Shown in pieces: positions 23,303 to 35,473 of a stretch of 64,000 nucleotides of DNA. Numbering within the stretch: position 1 is the first letter of the stretch; each line of letters opens with the position of its first letter. The DNA is from Phyto melanocephala. Lineage: Eukaryota > Arthropoda > Insecta > Diptera > Rhinophoridae. The stretch covers positions 44,360,412 through 44,424,411 of the forward strand of contig OW799234.1 in assembly GCA_941918925.1 (NCBI GenBank), read 5' to 3'. Both the position numbers and the translations under genes were made by a program. The notes below the pieces were generated by a model that worked only from the letters and a program-made list of their open reading frames with translations, was not told the origin of the DNA and did no database searches.

Positions 23303-23626
23303 CTGTAAATAAGCAAAACAAACAAATTAGAAAAACATTTCATATAGTTTTTTACTCCCCCTACAGTAAATCAAAATCTATGTTTGCATTTACTTATACA
23401 TATAAAGAGAATGTTTAACAAATATTCGTAATAAATACTCTATTGAATTATCACGTTATCAATCAATAATTGGCACGACAACGACAATATAAGCTGAATG
23501 CGACATTTGTTGTAACTATTTAGGATATTGAACAACTAAAATGCCAAATCAAAAAAAAAAAAAACACAAATAGTTTCGTTTCACGACGACACTTATAATA
23601 AAGCTGGTTAAAAATTATATAAATTG

Positions 23627-23664
23627 CTATGCATAGTTGGGGGAAAAAAAAAGTTCCAACTTAC
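23627..23664 (-). other. Start of ph intron 4 (read-through frame is not coding)
   Basis: The donor CAC/GTAAGT at 23664 ends exon 4. The frame continues 12 codons into the intron to a stop at 23627. The intron is 362 bp (23664-23303), with a T-rich stretch and an acceptor TTATTTACAG; no feature is seen inside. Confidence 0.85.
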
Positions 23665-24809
23665 GTGGTAATTCATCATTGTCATCCTTATCCGTGTAAC
23701 GTTTTCGAGTCACCGGGAACGGCTCATTCGCTTCCTGTATTATAAAACCGTCAATGACGTGAGTTAAAACATTCGGTTTGATCATAGCTTTTGGCAGATC
23801 TTTTTCAACTTTTACAATTGTGGCACCAGGCGTGGATTTTGGAGGAGGACCATTGATCTTAGTACTAACAGGAGTGCTAGTACTAGTACTAGTCGAAGTA
23901 GATGTGGTAAATGTACTGAAAGTGGTAGTGTTTGAAGAAGTTGTAGTTGTAGATATGGTGCAACAATTCGAGGAGGTGGTGGTAACTGCTGGTAAACATG
24001 CCAGTGATTCATCTGATGAGGTGGAGGCAACAGATGAAATTTGTGTCGATGTTTTTTCGATTTCATTTGAGTTACATTGCGATGTGTTGGAAGATAGTTG
24101 AGTTTTAGAAGGCAAAGAAGAATTAATACTTTCAGGCGTTTGAGTGGTGGAAGCCACAGTGTTAGTGCTGGCTGGTTTGTTGGCTACAGGTGGCAAAGGT
24201 TCGTTAGACAATTCAGTAGTATTCATGGCTTGCACAGCCATTTGTGGAGTTTCTGTGGCAGTGACGTTTGGTGAAGGAGTTTGTGTTTGTGATGTTAGTG
24301 TAGTTGTTGTTGCATTATTATTGTTGGCCATAGATGTGGAAAATGTTGTAGATGGTGTACTGGTCATAGTTGTTGTCGTACTAGAAGCCTCAATTACTTT
24401 ATCACTTGATTTTGTGGGGCTATCCTTCGGCAGTTGTTCGATTGCAGGAAGTTGTATTGGTGTTGACAGTGCCGACGGTGTCGAATTAACATTTATTGGG
24501 CCAGTGGATGGAGTGCTGGGAGCACTGGAAACAATTTTGATTTGTTCTATAGATGTTTTAGTTGGTGTTGCTGGAAGAGAGTTAACATTTGTTGTTGAAA
24601 TGTTGCTCATAGGCGAAGTCATGGCAACGGCAGTTGTTAGAGATGTGTTGCCTGCTAAATTACCTCCAGCAGCTGCATTCATCATGGAAGCCATTGCTAG
24701 AATGGGATTTTGAGCTTGAGAAGAGGGAGGAGCCATAACTGTTGGTTGCTGCGCAACCGCCACCAAATGTTGAGTCTGCTGTTGCTGCTGTTGTTGTTGT
24801 TGCTGCTGA

Positions 24810-24862
<53 letters not shown>

Positions 24863-25637
24863 TTGTGATGCAGCTATAGTGGCAGCAATTAGTTGTTGTT
24901 GTTGTTGTAATTGCGCAGTAGCTTGGTTTAATCCCACCGTACTTGTCACCAATGGACCAGTTTGATTTGAAATTGTCACAACAGAAGTCGTGGGCAGTGA
25001 ATTTGATGTCTTTGTTTGGTATGCCACGTGTTGCTGCAAAGCTTGTGAAGTTGCTATAGAAGCTGGTGTAGAAGACGAAACTGAAAATGGTACAGCTGTT
25101 ATTTGCTGTTGCAGTTGTTGAGTCGTCTGCTGCTGCTGTTGTTGCTGCGTTTGCTGCTGCGGTGACTGTTGCACAACAATTTGATGAATGATATTCTGAG
25201 ATTGCTGTTGGTCTCGTTGTTGCTGCTGTTGTTGTTGGATCTGTTGCTGCTGTTGCAATAACTGGTTTTGTAGCTGCTGTTGTTGTTGAGCCGTTATAAA
25301 AGCCTGCGGACCAACCTGCAATTGTATTTGCGGCTGTTGCTGCTGTGCTTGTTGTCCGATATGTTGCTGTTGCTGTTGTTGTTGCTGAGCAGCCACAACT
25401 TGTTGCAGTTGCTGCTGTTGTTGCTGGTGCACGGCCGCTTGCTGTTGCTGTTGCTGATGTTGCAATTGAATTTGAGCAAATTGTTGTTGTATTAATTGTT
25501 GTTGCAAGTATTGCTGTTGTTGTTTTTGTATCTGCTGCAATTGCAGTTGCTGCTGTTGTTGCTGTTTATCGACAGCCTGCTGCAATGTTTGACCATTTTG
25601 TATAGTAATTGGAGTGCCGGCACTCATAACAACCATT
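23665..25637 (-). CDS. ph: polyhomeotic, coding exon 4: polyglutamine region, Ser/Thr-rich region and HD1
   Basis: The acceptor is ATTGCTTACAG at 25638. The first base completes codon 800 and the exon ends after the first base of codon 1458 (donor C/GTAAGT). Residues 801-1457 start with MVVMSAGTPITIQNGQTLQ, the block conserved with Drosophila. A region of about 300 residues is dominated by glutamine (runs of 10-17, encoded by mixed CAA and CAG). It includes QNIIHQIVVQQS and PFSVSSSTPASIA blocks. A Ser/Thr/Pro-rich stretch, possibly glycosylated or phosphorylated, leads to the HD1 block at 1413-1442 (DLPKAMIKPNVLTHVIDGF). Long open frames on the opposite strand come from the (CAG/CAA)n composition. 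Confidence 0.96.
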
Positions 25638-26190
25638 CTGTAAGCAATAAATAAGAAAATAATTCCAAATGTCAGATTTTAACTAAACTTATGTACATAC
25701 ATACATATGTATATACTAAGGTGATCGCACGGTTATTGTTCGATCGGTTTTAACCGGTTTTTTTCAGTTTTGTCATAGCCGAATATTTTAAAATGCACAT
25801 TTTTTTTGAATATCGAATAAACCGGCTATTTCGATACGAATAAACCGGTTATTGTTATGATCTGAACTGTACTATTAAATATATGCACACACACTCAAGT
25901 GCCTTACAAAATTCAATCATAAAGCCCACATTTTGGAGGATTTGTTTTATTTAGATTAGTAACATAAGTGATCTGAAAGGCTAAAAAGATTACCTGGTGC
26001 TTTATATTCTATCGGCCTTATTCATAACAAATAGTTAGCCACAGTTTATACACTTCGTACAACGAGCTGCTAACTAGAATTAAGCTTTATTATTATATTT
26101 ATTAAGCTTTATTTATTAAGAATTATTCATAAAAAAACTTTTATCGTTTGCCAACTTTTCATAAAGTTAAAATTAAAAAATAAATTTATA
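25638..26190. other. 5' edge of intron-3 repeats, no gene seen
   Basis: Intron 3 of ph covers 34811-25638 (9.2 kb). This part is AT-rich and has an imperfect repeat of AACCGG blocks (25740-25860, with ATCGGTTTTAACCGG and AATAAACCGGTTATT) and a short CATA run. No coding signal is seen. Confidence 0.5.
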
Positions 26191-26194
26191 CGCA

Positions 26195-27323
26195 AGGGTG
26201 GTGGATAACGGGAATAACGACCCCGCGTACCCCAGTTAGGAGTGACAGCGAACCCTGGCCGGCGTGCGTCTCAGGAATCAATGATTGGAACATGGAACGT
26301 ACGAACTCTTTCTGATACATCTATGTAGATTAGAACAGGTTTGCAGGGAAATGCCAAACCACAAACTTTCGATTCTCGTGTTAAGTGAAATAAGATACCT
26401 GCAAAGTGGTTCTATGTAATTACCTACAACAGGCCATCATTTTCTTTTTTCTGAAAGTATTCTCTTAACACCTCAAGCAAGTCGCCATTTAATAGAATTT
26501 AACCCTATTTCGGACCAAATTATTGTCGCAAGATTAAATTGTCGGTTTCGCAACAAATCTATCGTTCAGTATTACGCCCCAATGGAACCTGATGAGGACA
26601 GAGTCTCCCAGCTTGACACAACCATTTGTTCACTTCCTGGAGGGGATATAAAAATTATCATAGGCGATTTCAACGCAAAAGTCGGAAATGACTCGTAACC
26701 AAATTTACCATGTTATCATCAGCAAATTATTCGTCGGATCTCTTGAAGACATTAAAGCTCGATGTGGTGCAGATCTTGATAGTGATCACCAAATGTTAGT
26801 TGGAACTTTTCGCCTTCGTCCTGCAGCAATAAAGCAACATAAGCATCCAGCTAAACTGAACACCTCGCGGCTACAAGACCCCACTAAGGCGGTAAAATAC
26901 CGGAACACCTTAATAACAAAACTTACAACAAACGATAACAATGATTTATCTTGGAACGACATACTAAATGCATGCACACAAAGTGCAACAGACGTAATTG
27001 GTCACGTTATAAAAAAGCGCAAGTCTTGGATAAGTGACGAAACTTGGGCTGAAATATTAAACCGGAAACACTTGAAAAACGTAAAAAATAAAGCTAAAAC
27101 TCTAGAGGACAAAACTACAGCTAAACTTAAAGACAGACAATCAGCCTCAAAAGTAAAAACGCTAGTACGTCAAGATAAAGACAACTACTACAACGACATA
27201 GCTAAAGAAACGGAACGGGCGGCAAATACTGGAAACATGCGCCAAGTATATGCTTCTATTAAGAAACTTGGAGGTAACAACATAAGAAGTACCGCTACAA
27301 TCAAGAACCGAAATGGAACGCCG
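26195..27323 (+). pseudogene. RTE-like non-LTR retrotransposon, 5' half: endonuclease
   Basis: Translated in shifting frames it gives GTWNVRTLSDT (about 26290), ILVLSEIR, YYAPMEPDEDRVSQLD (about 26570-26620), IIIGDFNAKVGNDS (about 26655-26695), then an open frame from 26688 containing SDHQMLVGTFRLR and a Lys-rich linker to NRNGTP (27320). This is the order of an apurinic endonuclease followed by the linker seen in RTE/BovB-type elements (craniofacial-development-protein-2-like sequences derive from these). It nicks DNA to prime reverse transcription. Several shifts make it inactive. The 3' half resumes at 32880 after the Transib-like insertion. It lies antisense to ph inside intron 3. Confidence 0.75.
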
Positions 27324-27732
27324 CACAGAGGAGTATTTGGCCTGAAAAGCTGGCCAAAAAGGCAAAACTAAATTTTAAGAAATCTTAAGAACTAAGTACG
27401 CAGCTCGACAGACAACAATATTTTACATTCTACTGTAAATTTTATATAACTTTTATTTGCAATTTGTAGCTCTGAGACCCTACTAAAGTTAGGAAAGTGA
27501 AGAAAATTATATGAAATTTAAATGTTTTTTTCGGGTTCTGGATGTTTATATGATATTTTTTTGCGTCTAAACGAATAAAGGTTTAACAATCATTTTTTTT
27601 TTCGCTGAAAGGTTTGACCAAAAGGTATTTAACAAAGAAAAACAATTTTAAATATGTAGAATATTAATGTTGAAACAATTCGTTCAAAAGCTAAAAAAAA
27701 AGTTATACACTTTTTTTGCAAAAAAAGAAAAA

Positions 27733-30457
27733 AACAAGTAAGAGCACTATATTCGGCTGTGCCGAATCTTTTATACCCACCACCAATTTTGTGTACATTT
27801 AAAGCACAATATTTATTATTTTGTTAATCGCTATAGAATAATCTCTTTATAATAAAATATGTATCACTTTCTTTGTAGAGGGTGGTTAAATTTTAAGGGC
27901 CCATGTTTAAGGTGAACCACATCTAAACTTCAACTTTTTTCTTGTATTTCATTTGACATTTCTCAATCTCAGACTAACTCAATTTGAACCGTGGAAAGAT
28001 ACGCAATCGAGCAACGCTTTTAAATATTAAAGATTTTTATAAAAATGGGCGTTCAAATCAAAATGCATTTTGTGCACTTCGTGATTCTTTTGGTCAACAT
28101 AAACGTTCGAATTCGTCCACAATCGTGAGAATTGTAAAAAATATTTAAATGTCTGCAAAGCAGGTCTGTATGAAATGTGAAAACATCTGTGAATGCCATC
28201 TTAGTTCGTTGAATGGGAAACATTGCTGTTTTTCACGATAACGTGGCAAAAGAGCAAGCAACCTCGACTCATTATCATGCCCAACAATCGAGCATCAACA
28301 GTGTCATTGAAAATTTGGACTATCGGATCGTGGTGTGCCGCCTAGGTTGGGGGGCCATTTGGCCGATATTTTGTTCCATACATAATTGAAGCATACAAAT
28401 ATTATCATTATAAAAATAAATGATAATAATTTCATAATAATTTTATTCAAAATCAACATAGTCCCTTAAAATTAAACCACCCATTATAACTTCGGTATGC
28501 TAGTAAAATGTTTTCGAAAATTTAGTCTTTCAATGAAAGTGGCCGTTAAAATACGCGTGTCAATAAAGTTTCTGCTAATAAACATAACTTAGATATTTCA
28601 ATATAGTCCTTTAGTATTCCAAAATCTTTAATCATAGAGAATTTACATGAATTTAAGAGGAAGAAAGTGAATTTAAGGTTAAATTTTAAGGGCCACAGGG
28701 TGATTTAAAATATACATTCTCTGCATTTTTCTAAAACGGGAAATTTATTAGTAAGATTTTGATTTTTAAACTTCTTTAACATTTTGCTTTTAAAAGATTT
28801 TCAAACGAAATAAGTTTTGTATAATTTGTTAGCCATTAGTACATGAAAATAAATTATTTATAATGTTTAGATATAATTTTTTTTGACTTAGGTCAAAATT
28901 TTCCTAAATTGCCATTTTTAATAGAGCATAATTTCAGGAGAACATAATAAGCATAAGTTGTTAGCATGCCATCTAGTAGTTGCTAGTAGAGTCATCTATC
29001 TTATCATCTTTATCTTATATTTAGCTACAGTACAATAAATGGCGCAGTGTAAGATGAATAAATGCTAATATATATGACTAATATATTTTTATTCAAATTT
29101 TAGGAAAAAAGTGTGCGTGGCACATCTATTTTCCGTTATAACGAAGACTTTGACCAAAAAGCCATGTTTGCAAAATTTCAGAATCGTACATATAGTTTTG
29201 TCAGTTTTATTACGTTTTAAATTTGAAATATACACTGTGCGGTATAAATTTTCGTACATTTTTATTTATAACTCTTTTCCTAATTCATAGATTTAAGCGA
29301 TTTTCAGGGAAAAATATTCTTTTGACTCGATAAATATATATTCGAAGTTTCACGACTCTACGTTTATGCGTCTGGACACAACTCAAAAGTGAAAGTGGGC
29401 GTTATAGTAGGCGTGTCAAAGTTGTTTTTGCTAATGAGTACAACTTAGGTGTTTCAATATAGTCCTTTATTATTCCAAAATCTTTATTAATAGAGAAATT
29501 ATATGAATTTTAGGTAAAACGTTATATGGGAGGTGGGCGTAAAAGTGGGCGTGGTACCTTAATTTTTTGGCATAGTAATGAAATTGCCTATGGGGATAGA
29601 CGTAGCAAAATTTATCATCATACCTCTAATTTTAGCGGTTTTATGAGCTTTTAAATTTCATTAACGGTAGATAACGTGAAAAGTGGGCGTTATAGTAGGC
29701 GTGTTAAAGTTGTTTTTGCTAATGAGTACAACTGAGGTGTTTCAATATAGGCATTTATTATTCCAAAATCTTTATTAATAGAGAAATTATATGAATTTTA
29801 GTTAAAACGTTATATGGGAGGTGGGCGTAAAAGTGGGCGTGGCACATTGATTTGCCGTTACAAGAAAGCGTGTCACCAAAAAGTAAAGTGTGCAAAATTT
29901 CAGAGTCGTACATCCAATTTTGTTGCTTTTATGACGTTTTTGTTTTTAAATATACCAAAAAATACACTGTGCGGTATAAATTTTCGTACATTTTGATCGA
30001 TAACTCCTCACCTAATGCATAGATTGAGACAATTTTCGGGGAAAATATTGTCTTTACCCAGGAAATATATATTCGAAGTTTCATGAGTCTACGTTAAGGC
30101 GTTTGGACACAATTCCATTTTATTCGATGTTCGAAGGACACGGTTTTTTCGACCTACTCTTGCTTTTCGAGCTATAACTCTCTTCCTAATATTCCGATTT
30201 AGCCCATTTTCAATACCAAACAAACCTTGTCTATAAGAAAGATTCTGGCAAAATTTGAGCCCCCTAGCTTTTTCGGTGCGACCTCTATCGTGCTTTCAAC
30301 AGACGGACAGACGGACGGACATAGCTAGATCGTCATAAAATCAAACACCGATTCAAAATATATATACTTTATGGGGTCTAAAATGGATATTTCGATGTGT
30401 TACAAACGGAATGACAAAATGAATATACCCCCACCATTTTTTTGGTGGCGGGTATAA
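27733..30457 (+). repeat. INE-1-like repeat, subfamily C, copy 4
   Basis: It begins AACAAGTAAGAGCACTATAT with the intact ATTCGGC/GCCGAAT palindrome and ends at the ACCCCCACC/GGTGGCGGGTAT hairpin. Two GTGGGCGTAAAAGTGGGCGTG units occur at about 29530 and 29820. A diverged middle part (28690-29090) looks like a further insertion that I cannot identify. Confidence 0.75.
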
Positions 30458-30776
30458 AAAAAGGTGTTTAGAAGCGAGGTTAGCATCTCTACGAACTATG
30501 TTTGGTACCACAATAAAATTTGGAATTTCTAAGGAAATTCAGCAGAAGCGATACAAATCGAGATGTCTTGAATAGGTTATTTCTGAGCAGTGACCCTTTT
30601 ATAAGCTGCAGTACGCAAAGAGAACGAATTAATAAAAAAGCTTTTTCATCAGAAACCATCACACTTCTTCCTGACACCGATGATGCAGCTAATAAGGATA
30701 TATGTACATACGACATAATAATTATTACGGAATTTTTATTAGTTTAACTTTTCCCTATTATATAATCTTCTATATA
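30458..30776 (+). other. Transib-like interior with an unidentified 75-codon frame
   Basis: The frame 30520-30747 encodes MEFLRKFSRSDTNRDVLNRL followed by a hydrophilic stretch. Its composition looks more protein-like than the surrounding A/T sequence. I do not recognise it. It may be a remnant of the Transib-like element's own gene or of another repeat. Confidence 0.3.
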
Positions 30777-31671
30777 CCGGGTGTTTTTTTCAGTGGTATA
30801 GAACTTCGAATTGAAATAAAACACAAGAAAATCGTTTTAATGACCATCAATTTGGCTTTATTGGAAGGATAATTTTATGCCATTAATGTTTAAATATGAT
30901 TTTAGGCATGTGGCCGCCGCGGCTGGTTCGAATAAAGCCAATTCTACAGGTCCAATTTTTAACCACTTTTTCGAGCATATGGGGCCGTATGTCGGCAATA
31001 ACGCCACGAATGTTGGCTTCCAATTCCCCTAACGTTTCTGGTTTGTTGGCGTAGACGAGCGACTTCACATATCCCCAAAGAAAATAATCCAATGGTGTCA
31101 AGCATCAAGATCAGCATCGAGATCAATCTCATTTTCGGCCCATACACCAAAATCACGACGCATTGCATGGTCTCGCGGCTTTAATTCTTGCACAAGCTGG
31201 ATCTTGTAAGGTCGCAAGCCAAGATCTTTGCGCAAAATCTTCCATAAAGTTGATGGACAAAGCTCCAATTGCTGTGCACGGTGGCGAATCGATTCATTCG
31301 GGTCCTCTTCAACACTTTGCTCTACAGCGACAATTGTTTCTTCGGTGCGCACTGTTCGACGTCTCTGCGGATGCGTATTATCACATAGAGTAAATGTAGT
31401 GCAAAAACGATCCATGGTTAACCGAATTAATTGCTCTGATGGACGATTATGTCGACCATAAAATGGACGGAGCTTGCGGTAAACTTCGCGAACTGAACCG
31501 TTATTTTCGAAATAAATTTGCACGATTTGCAAGCGTTGTTCTTTTGTCAACCTGTTCATTATGAAATGGCAAACCAAACTGAACATAAATGACATTAGAG
31601 TTGCCAGATTTGACCACAAAATGCCAGTTTTATCTCTATTCGAAAAACAAACCTGTAAAAAAAACACCCGG
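30777..31671 (-). mobile_element. Tc1/mariner-superfamily element, internally deleted
   Basis: Inverted ends start CCGGGTGTTTTTTT and TA flanks both sides (30775-30776, 31672-31673). At 895 bp it is about half the length expected for a full element. The transposase frame is described separately. Confidence 0.85.
30883..31559 (-). pseudogene. Tc1/mariner transposase with its catalytic core deleted
   Basis: The start MNRLTKEQRLQIVQIYFENN (31559) begins an N-terminal helix-turn-helix region with a second domain (PQRRRTVRTEE, STLWKILRKDLGLRPYKIQL) to about 31120. It then jumps to the C-terminal region TPLDYFLWGYVKSLVYANKP and ends at 30883. The stretch that should hold the first two catalytic Asp residues is missing, apparently by a deletion at about 31100. 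The third acidic position (within or next to TPLDYFLWG) survives. DNA binding might remain, but cleavage cannot. Confidence 0.8.
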
Positions 31672-31685
31672 TACATACATATTTA

Positions 31686-32155
31686 TATAAAACTTAATCT
31701 CTTTTTCCCTTGGTCACGGCATCACGCGTGAACGGCTGGACCGATTTCACTAATTCTTTTTTTGTTGTATTTGTTATTATTAGGAGAAGGTTCTTATGTC
31801 AGTTTCGTGATTATAAAAGTGGGCAGTGCCACTTGCACTGGACCGATTTTTTTGAAACTTTGCACACATATTGCGCTGTCATGACTACATAACTTCGTGG
31901 TTATAAAAGTGGGCAGTGCCACGCCCATAAAAAAAGTTTTAATTTTTAGCAACTTGCACTGGACCGATTTTTCTGATACTTTGCACACATATTGAGCTGT
32001 CATGACTATATAATTTCGTGATTAGAAAAGTGGGCGGTGCCTTCCACATAAAAACAAGTTATAATTTTTAGCTTCTTGCGCTTAATATTCAATTAAAATT
32101 CAGAATGCATTTTTATTCATTAAGGGGCGTAGCAACGCGCGCCGGGCTTGGCTAG
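31686..32155 (+). mobile_element. Helitron family B, copy 3 (variant or 5'-truncated)
   Basis: The 3' end is typical (AAGGGGCGTAGCAACGCGCG ... GGCTAG at 32155) after three 120-bp units. The 5' end lacks the TCTATATATAT/(TG)n head and instead reads CGGCATCACGCGTGAACGGC, so it is a related subfamily or a truncated copy. Confidence 0.6.
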
Positions 32156-32843
32156 TATAAAATAAATATAATAAAGCCTTTTTTTATAAAAAAAATACTG
32201 TTTTATAAGAGCCTTACAATTTTCAAAAAAAATTTTTTGAATTAGACCGTAAATCATATGTATGCATGTACATACAGTCTGTCAAGAATGAGTTTAAACC
32301 TTTAAAATCAACATTTCTTAATTGAGTTTTACTATTTATACCATCTTTTATTCCTTAGGAATGTGGCTTTTGGAAAAATCTTAAAAATTTAAGCTTTTTG
32401 GTTCTTTAATTTTTTTTAATTTCATTTTGAAAACAAAAAATTTGACGAATTTTGCAGGAAAATTGTTTTCGCCATTAAATTTTTAATAACTCCGAAGTAG
32501 TAATAGATAGAAAAGAAATGTGTTTGGTTAGCAAAATTTTCCGGTGTATCTTCTGATCCTCCTGCTATTAAAATGGGAGAATCCGTTTTCAAGTTATGAC
32601 AAAATATATTAGGGGGTGAAATATGCCACGCCTTTTAAAAAAAATCCTTACGTACTAAAAAAATACGAAAAACAGATTTGAATTAAGGGCATCAAAATCC
32701 ATATAGTTCACATACTTATATTTCTAGGGTAGATACAAATTTGTTATGTTGCGCAGTGTAATTTTTTCAAAATCTGCCACTAGACTTTTTATATCATACT
32801 ACAGCTAAAACTTTTAATTCAAAAAACACATTTAATAAATTTC
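32156..32843. repeat. Transib-like interior with dispersed family E repeat
   Basis: AT-rich sequence with blocks shared with 20500-20900. No gene is seen. Confidence 0.4.
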
Positions 32844-32879
32844 GCCAGCTTTTCAGGCCAAATACTCCTCTGTGCGCCG

Positions 32880-34330
32880 CTCACAGCACCGGACCACAAC
32901 TAAGCCGGTGGTGTGCATTTTTCACAGAAAATTTGCCAGAAGCAAGTACAAACGCTATAGTTGACCAACCTCTGTCTGCCCGACGAAATCAGTGTAGAAA
33001 TATTTTCACATCCCCGCCTTCAGTCCAGGAAATACAATTATATCTGGAGAAGCTAAAAATGGCAAATCTGCAGGCCCAGACAATATTCCTTCGGAACTTC
33101 TCAAATATTAGCAATAATACTTCATCCAATTAATAAAGAGGTGTGGGACACAAACCAGATGCCGACGTCATGGAAAGGTGTCGTAATTACGATTCCAAAA
33201 AGGGCGATTTAAGTGAATGCAAGAACTGGAGGGACATTACCCTATTAAACGCTATCGCCAAACTGATTCGCAACGATTCTACTAGAACGCATTCAACCAT
33301 CAGTAGAATCTATACTTCGTAACGAACAAGCAGGTTTCCGAACCGATAGATCCTGAGCAGACCATATTAATTCACTTCGTATAATCATTGAACAGTCCAG
33401 AGAATACAACACACATCTTTACCTTCTTTTCGTAGACTTTGAGAAAGGGCTTTTGACACAGCCTCAAGGTTTCACTTGTGGGATACCCTTTTATCTAAAG
33501 GTATCCCCAATAAAATTGTTATGCTCATCCGAGAATTATATAACGAGTCCACCAGTAGAGTACGTTTTAATGGTAATACCAGCCTACCATTTTCTGTCTC
33601 TACTGGCGTTAAACAAGGCTGTATTCTATCACCTACATTGTTTATTCTGATTCTTGACAGTGTACTTAAACAAATCGATACAAATGGCATACAGTGGAAC
33701 TTGGCTGAAAAACTAAATGACGTAGATTATGCCGACGACATTTGCCTAATGGCACACCGCAGCGATAATATAGAAGCTAAACTAAATCAACTTTCAGTAA
33801 ATGCGAGAAAGTTAGGTTTGAAAATTAATTTAAAAGAGACAAAGCTTATGCGTATAGGCACTGCTTCAATCACGCCACTTAAACTAGAAAATATAGTAAT
33901 AGAAGATGTAGAATCATTTAACTATCAAGGAAGCATAATAACAAAAGATGGCGGCACTACTGATCGATATACAGGCGCGAATTAATAAATCAATACTTGC
34001 CTTCCAATCACTGCATAAGGTATGGAAAACCAACACCATCAGTAGGAAAACAAAACTGCGGCTCTTTGACTGCAGTGTAAAGTCTGTGCTGTTGTATGGC
34101 TCAACTACATGGGGAATAACACAGTCCAATTTAAGAAAACTTCAAGGTTTTATAAACCAATGCTTGCGCCGGATTCTTTGTATTTTCTGGCCAAACACCT
34201 CTTAAAAGTTACAAGCAACATTCCAATTGAAAACGAAATAAAGAAACGTAAATGGACATGGATTGGTCATATTTTGAGAAGACCTGAAAATGATATCACC
34301 CTACATCGATGTTATCATTAACATGCTTAT
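32880..34330 (+). pseudogene. RTE-like non-LTR retrotransposon, 3' half: reverse transcriptase
   Basis: The frame resumes with LSRWCAFFTENL (about 32910) and continues through KSAGPDNIPSELL-like sequence (shifted), CKNWRDITLLNAIAKL (about 33220), NEQAGFR (about 33325) and LLFVDFEKGF (about 33430, first catalytic Asp). An open frame at 33476-33985 holds VKQGCILSPTLFILILD and VDYADDICLM (the catalytic Asp pair), then KTKLRLFDCSVKSVLLYGST and KRKWTWIGHILRRPEND near 34250-34300. That is the usual C-terminal order of RTE-type reverse transcriptases. At least five frameshifts or stops are present. The 3' end lies near 34330. The element belongs with 26195-27323. Confidence 0.8.
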
Positions 34331-34811
34331 TTGTCCATATAATGATTTTTAAAAAACTTTGGAAAAGTAAGGGAGAATCACAGTTGGACGATATTTATAT
34401 TCAGAAAGATACAGGTCATAATTATTGTGTGTAACATAACGAGTTCTATATCCATTCTTTAGCTGGTAGTATTAAATGACATAAGAAGTAGTAGTTTTGA
34501 ATCTAATATGATTATAACGATAAAAGATTGCGGTTGATGAAATCGTAGTTGGTTTTAAAAAATGCATTTCAATCATTTTCATATGAAAATTATATTTTTC
34601 AGTTGGTGGGTTTAAGCTAATCTACCTATACATGCATTTCACTTGTGCATATCGCGAATAATTATGTAAATTATTTGTTATGAAAATGCGTTTTTAAGCC
34701 AAAAATAAGAAAATAGTTCGAATAAATATAAATTTATAATTATAGCAAATGTAAAAAAAACCTGTCATATTTAATCCATCTTAATTTACTGTAATAAATT
34801 TCAAAACTCAC
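34331..34811. other. 5' part of ph intron 3, no other feature seen
   Basis: AT-rich intronic sequence between the RTE 3' end and the exon 3 donor (AA/GTGAGT at 34811). No gene or hairpin is recognised. Confidence 0.6.
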
Positions 34812-35415
34812 TTGTTTCCCGCTGAAGTAACGACCTGATGCATAGTCGGTTGACCCTGCTGTTGTTGTTGTGCGGCAACAGCGGCCGTAATTTGCTGCTG
34901 AAGACCGGCCACCGTTGTGGGTTTCGCAATTTGCTGCTGTTGTTGTTGTTGCACCTGTTGCACAGTTTGTGGTTCAGTCTTCATGGCTGGCAGAGCCGGA
35001 CGTACGGCCTGTTGTTTGGTGCGCATCTTTTGCTTTAACAAACTTTGATTTTGGGCCGTTTGGGTAGATACGGATGAGGCAGGACGAATTTGGGTACCAC
35101 CAGCTTGCGGTAGTATTTGTGTTTGTCCGCGATGTTGATTAGCAGCAGCTACAGCAGCAGCAGCCTGTTGCTGAAGATGTGCCTGAACAACAGCTTGTTG
35201 CTGCTGTTGATGTTGCTGTTGAGCATTGGTGACCTGTTGTTGTTGCTGCTGTTGCTGTTGAACTTGTAGTTGTGAAGTCTGTTGTTGCTGGACCATCTGT
35301 TGAGTATGAGTTTGTGCCGTTTGCTGCTGCTGCTGCTGTTTTGCAGCAGCTAACTGTTCTAACTGAGTACGTTGCTTAGTGGGTGTTTGAGTGACGTTGC
35401 ACTGCAAGGTTATTT
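34812..35415 (-). CDS. ph: polyhomeotic, coding exon 3: glutamine-rich region
   Basis: The acceptor follows a T run ending TTTTTAG at 35416. The first two bases complete codon 599 and the exon ends two bases into codon 800 (donor AA/GTGAGT). Residues 600-799 begin ITLQCNVTQTPTKQRTQLE, a block conserved with Drosophila Ph. Glutamine-rich runs follow, with RPASSVSTQTAQNQSLLKQK and KQQAVRPALPAMKTE. The low-complexity parts are of the kind thought to promote condensate formation; the conserved blocks have no known catalytic role. The start at 35407 implied by a simple frame scan is a TTG inside the exon, not a real initiation site. Confidence 0.95.
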
Positions 35416-35473
35416 CTAAAAAAAAAAAAACAAAATTTAATTTTGCTACAGGGTGTGTAGAACCTTAACTTAC
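35416..35473 (-). other. ph intron 2, 58 bp
   Basis: The donor is AATC/GTAAGT and the acceptor is a 15-base T run followed by AG. This is the usual size of a short dipteran intron. Confidence 0.9.

Larger units (their letters stand above)
27324..32874. mobile_element. Transib-like DNA transposon (non-autonomous, filled with nested elements)
   Basis: Perfect 31-bp terminal inverted repeats begin CACAGAGGAGTATTTGGCC (27324-27354 and 32844-32874), flanked by the 5-bp direct repeat CGCCG (27319-27323 and 32875-32879). Removing the element and one CGCCG rejoins the RTE frame (NRNGTPLTAP...). A CACA-type end and a 5-bp GC-rich target duplication are features of Transib elements, the relatives of RAG1. 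No transposase is recognisable. The interior holds an INE-1-like repeat, a Tc1/mariner remnant and a Helitron. Confidence 0.6.

Noticed and set aside
23778..25605. Long plus-strand open frames opposite ph exon 4
   Set aside because: They arise from the (CAG/CAA)n and Ser/Thr-rich coding strand read in reverse, giving Leu/Val-rich low-complexity translations with no motifs.
27322..32876. 33-bp inverted repeats read as inversion breakpoints in the RTE element
   Set aside because: A 5-bp direct repeat (CGCCG) lies immediately outside them and the RTE sequence continues in the same orientation on both sides. Transposon ends explain the data better.
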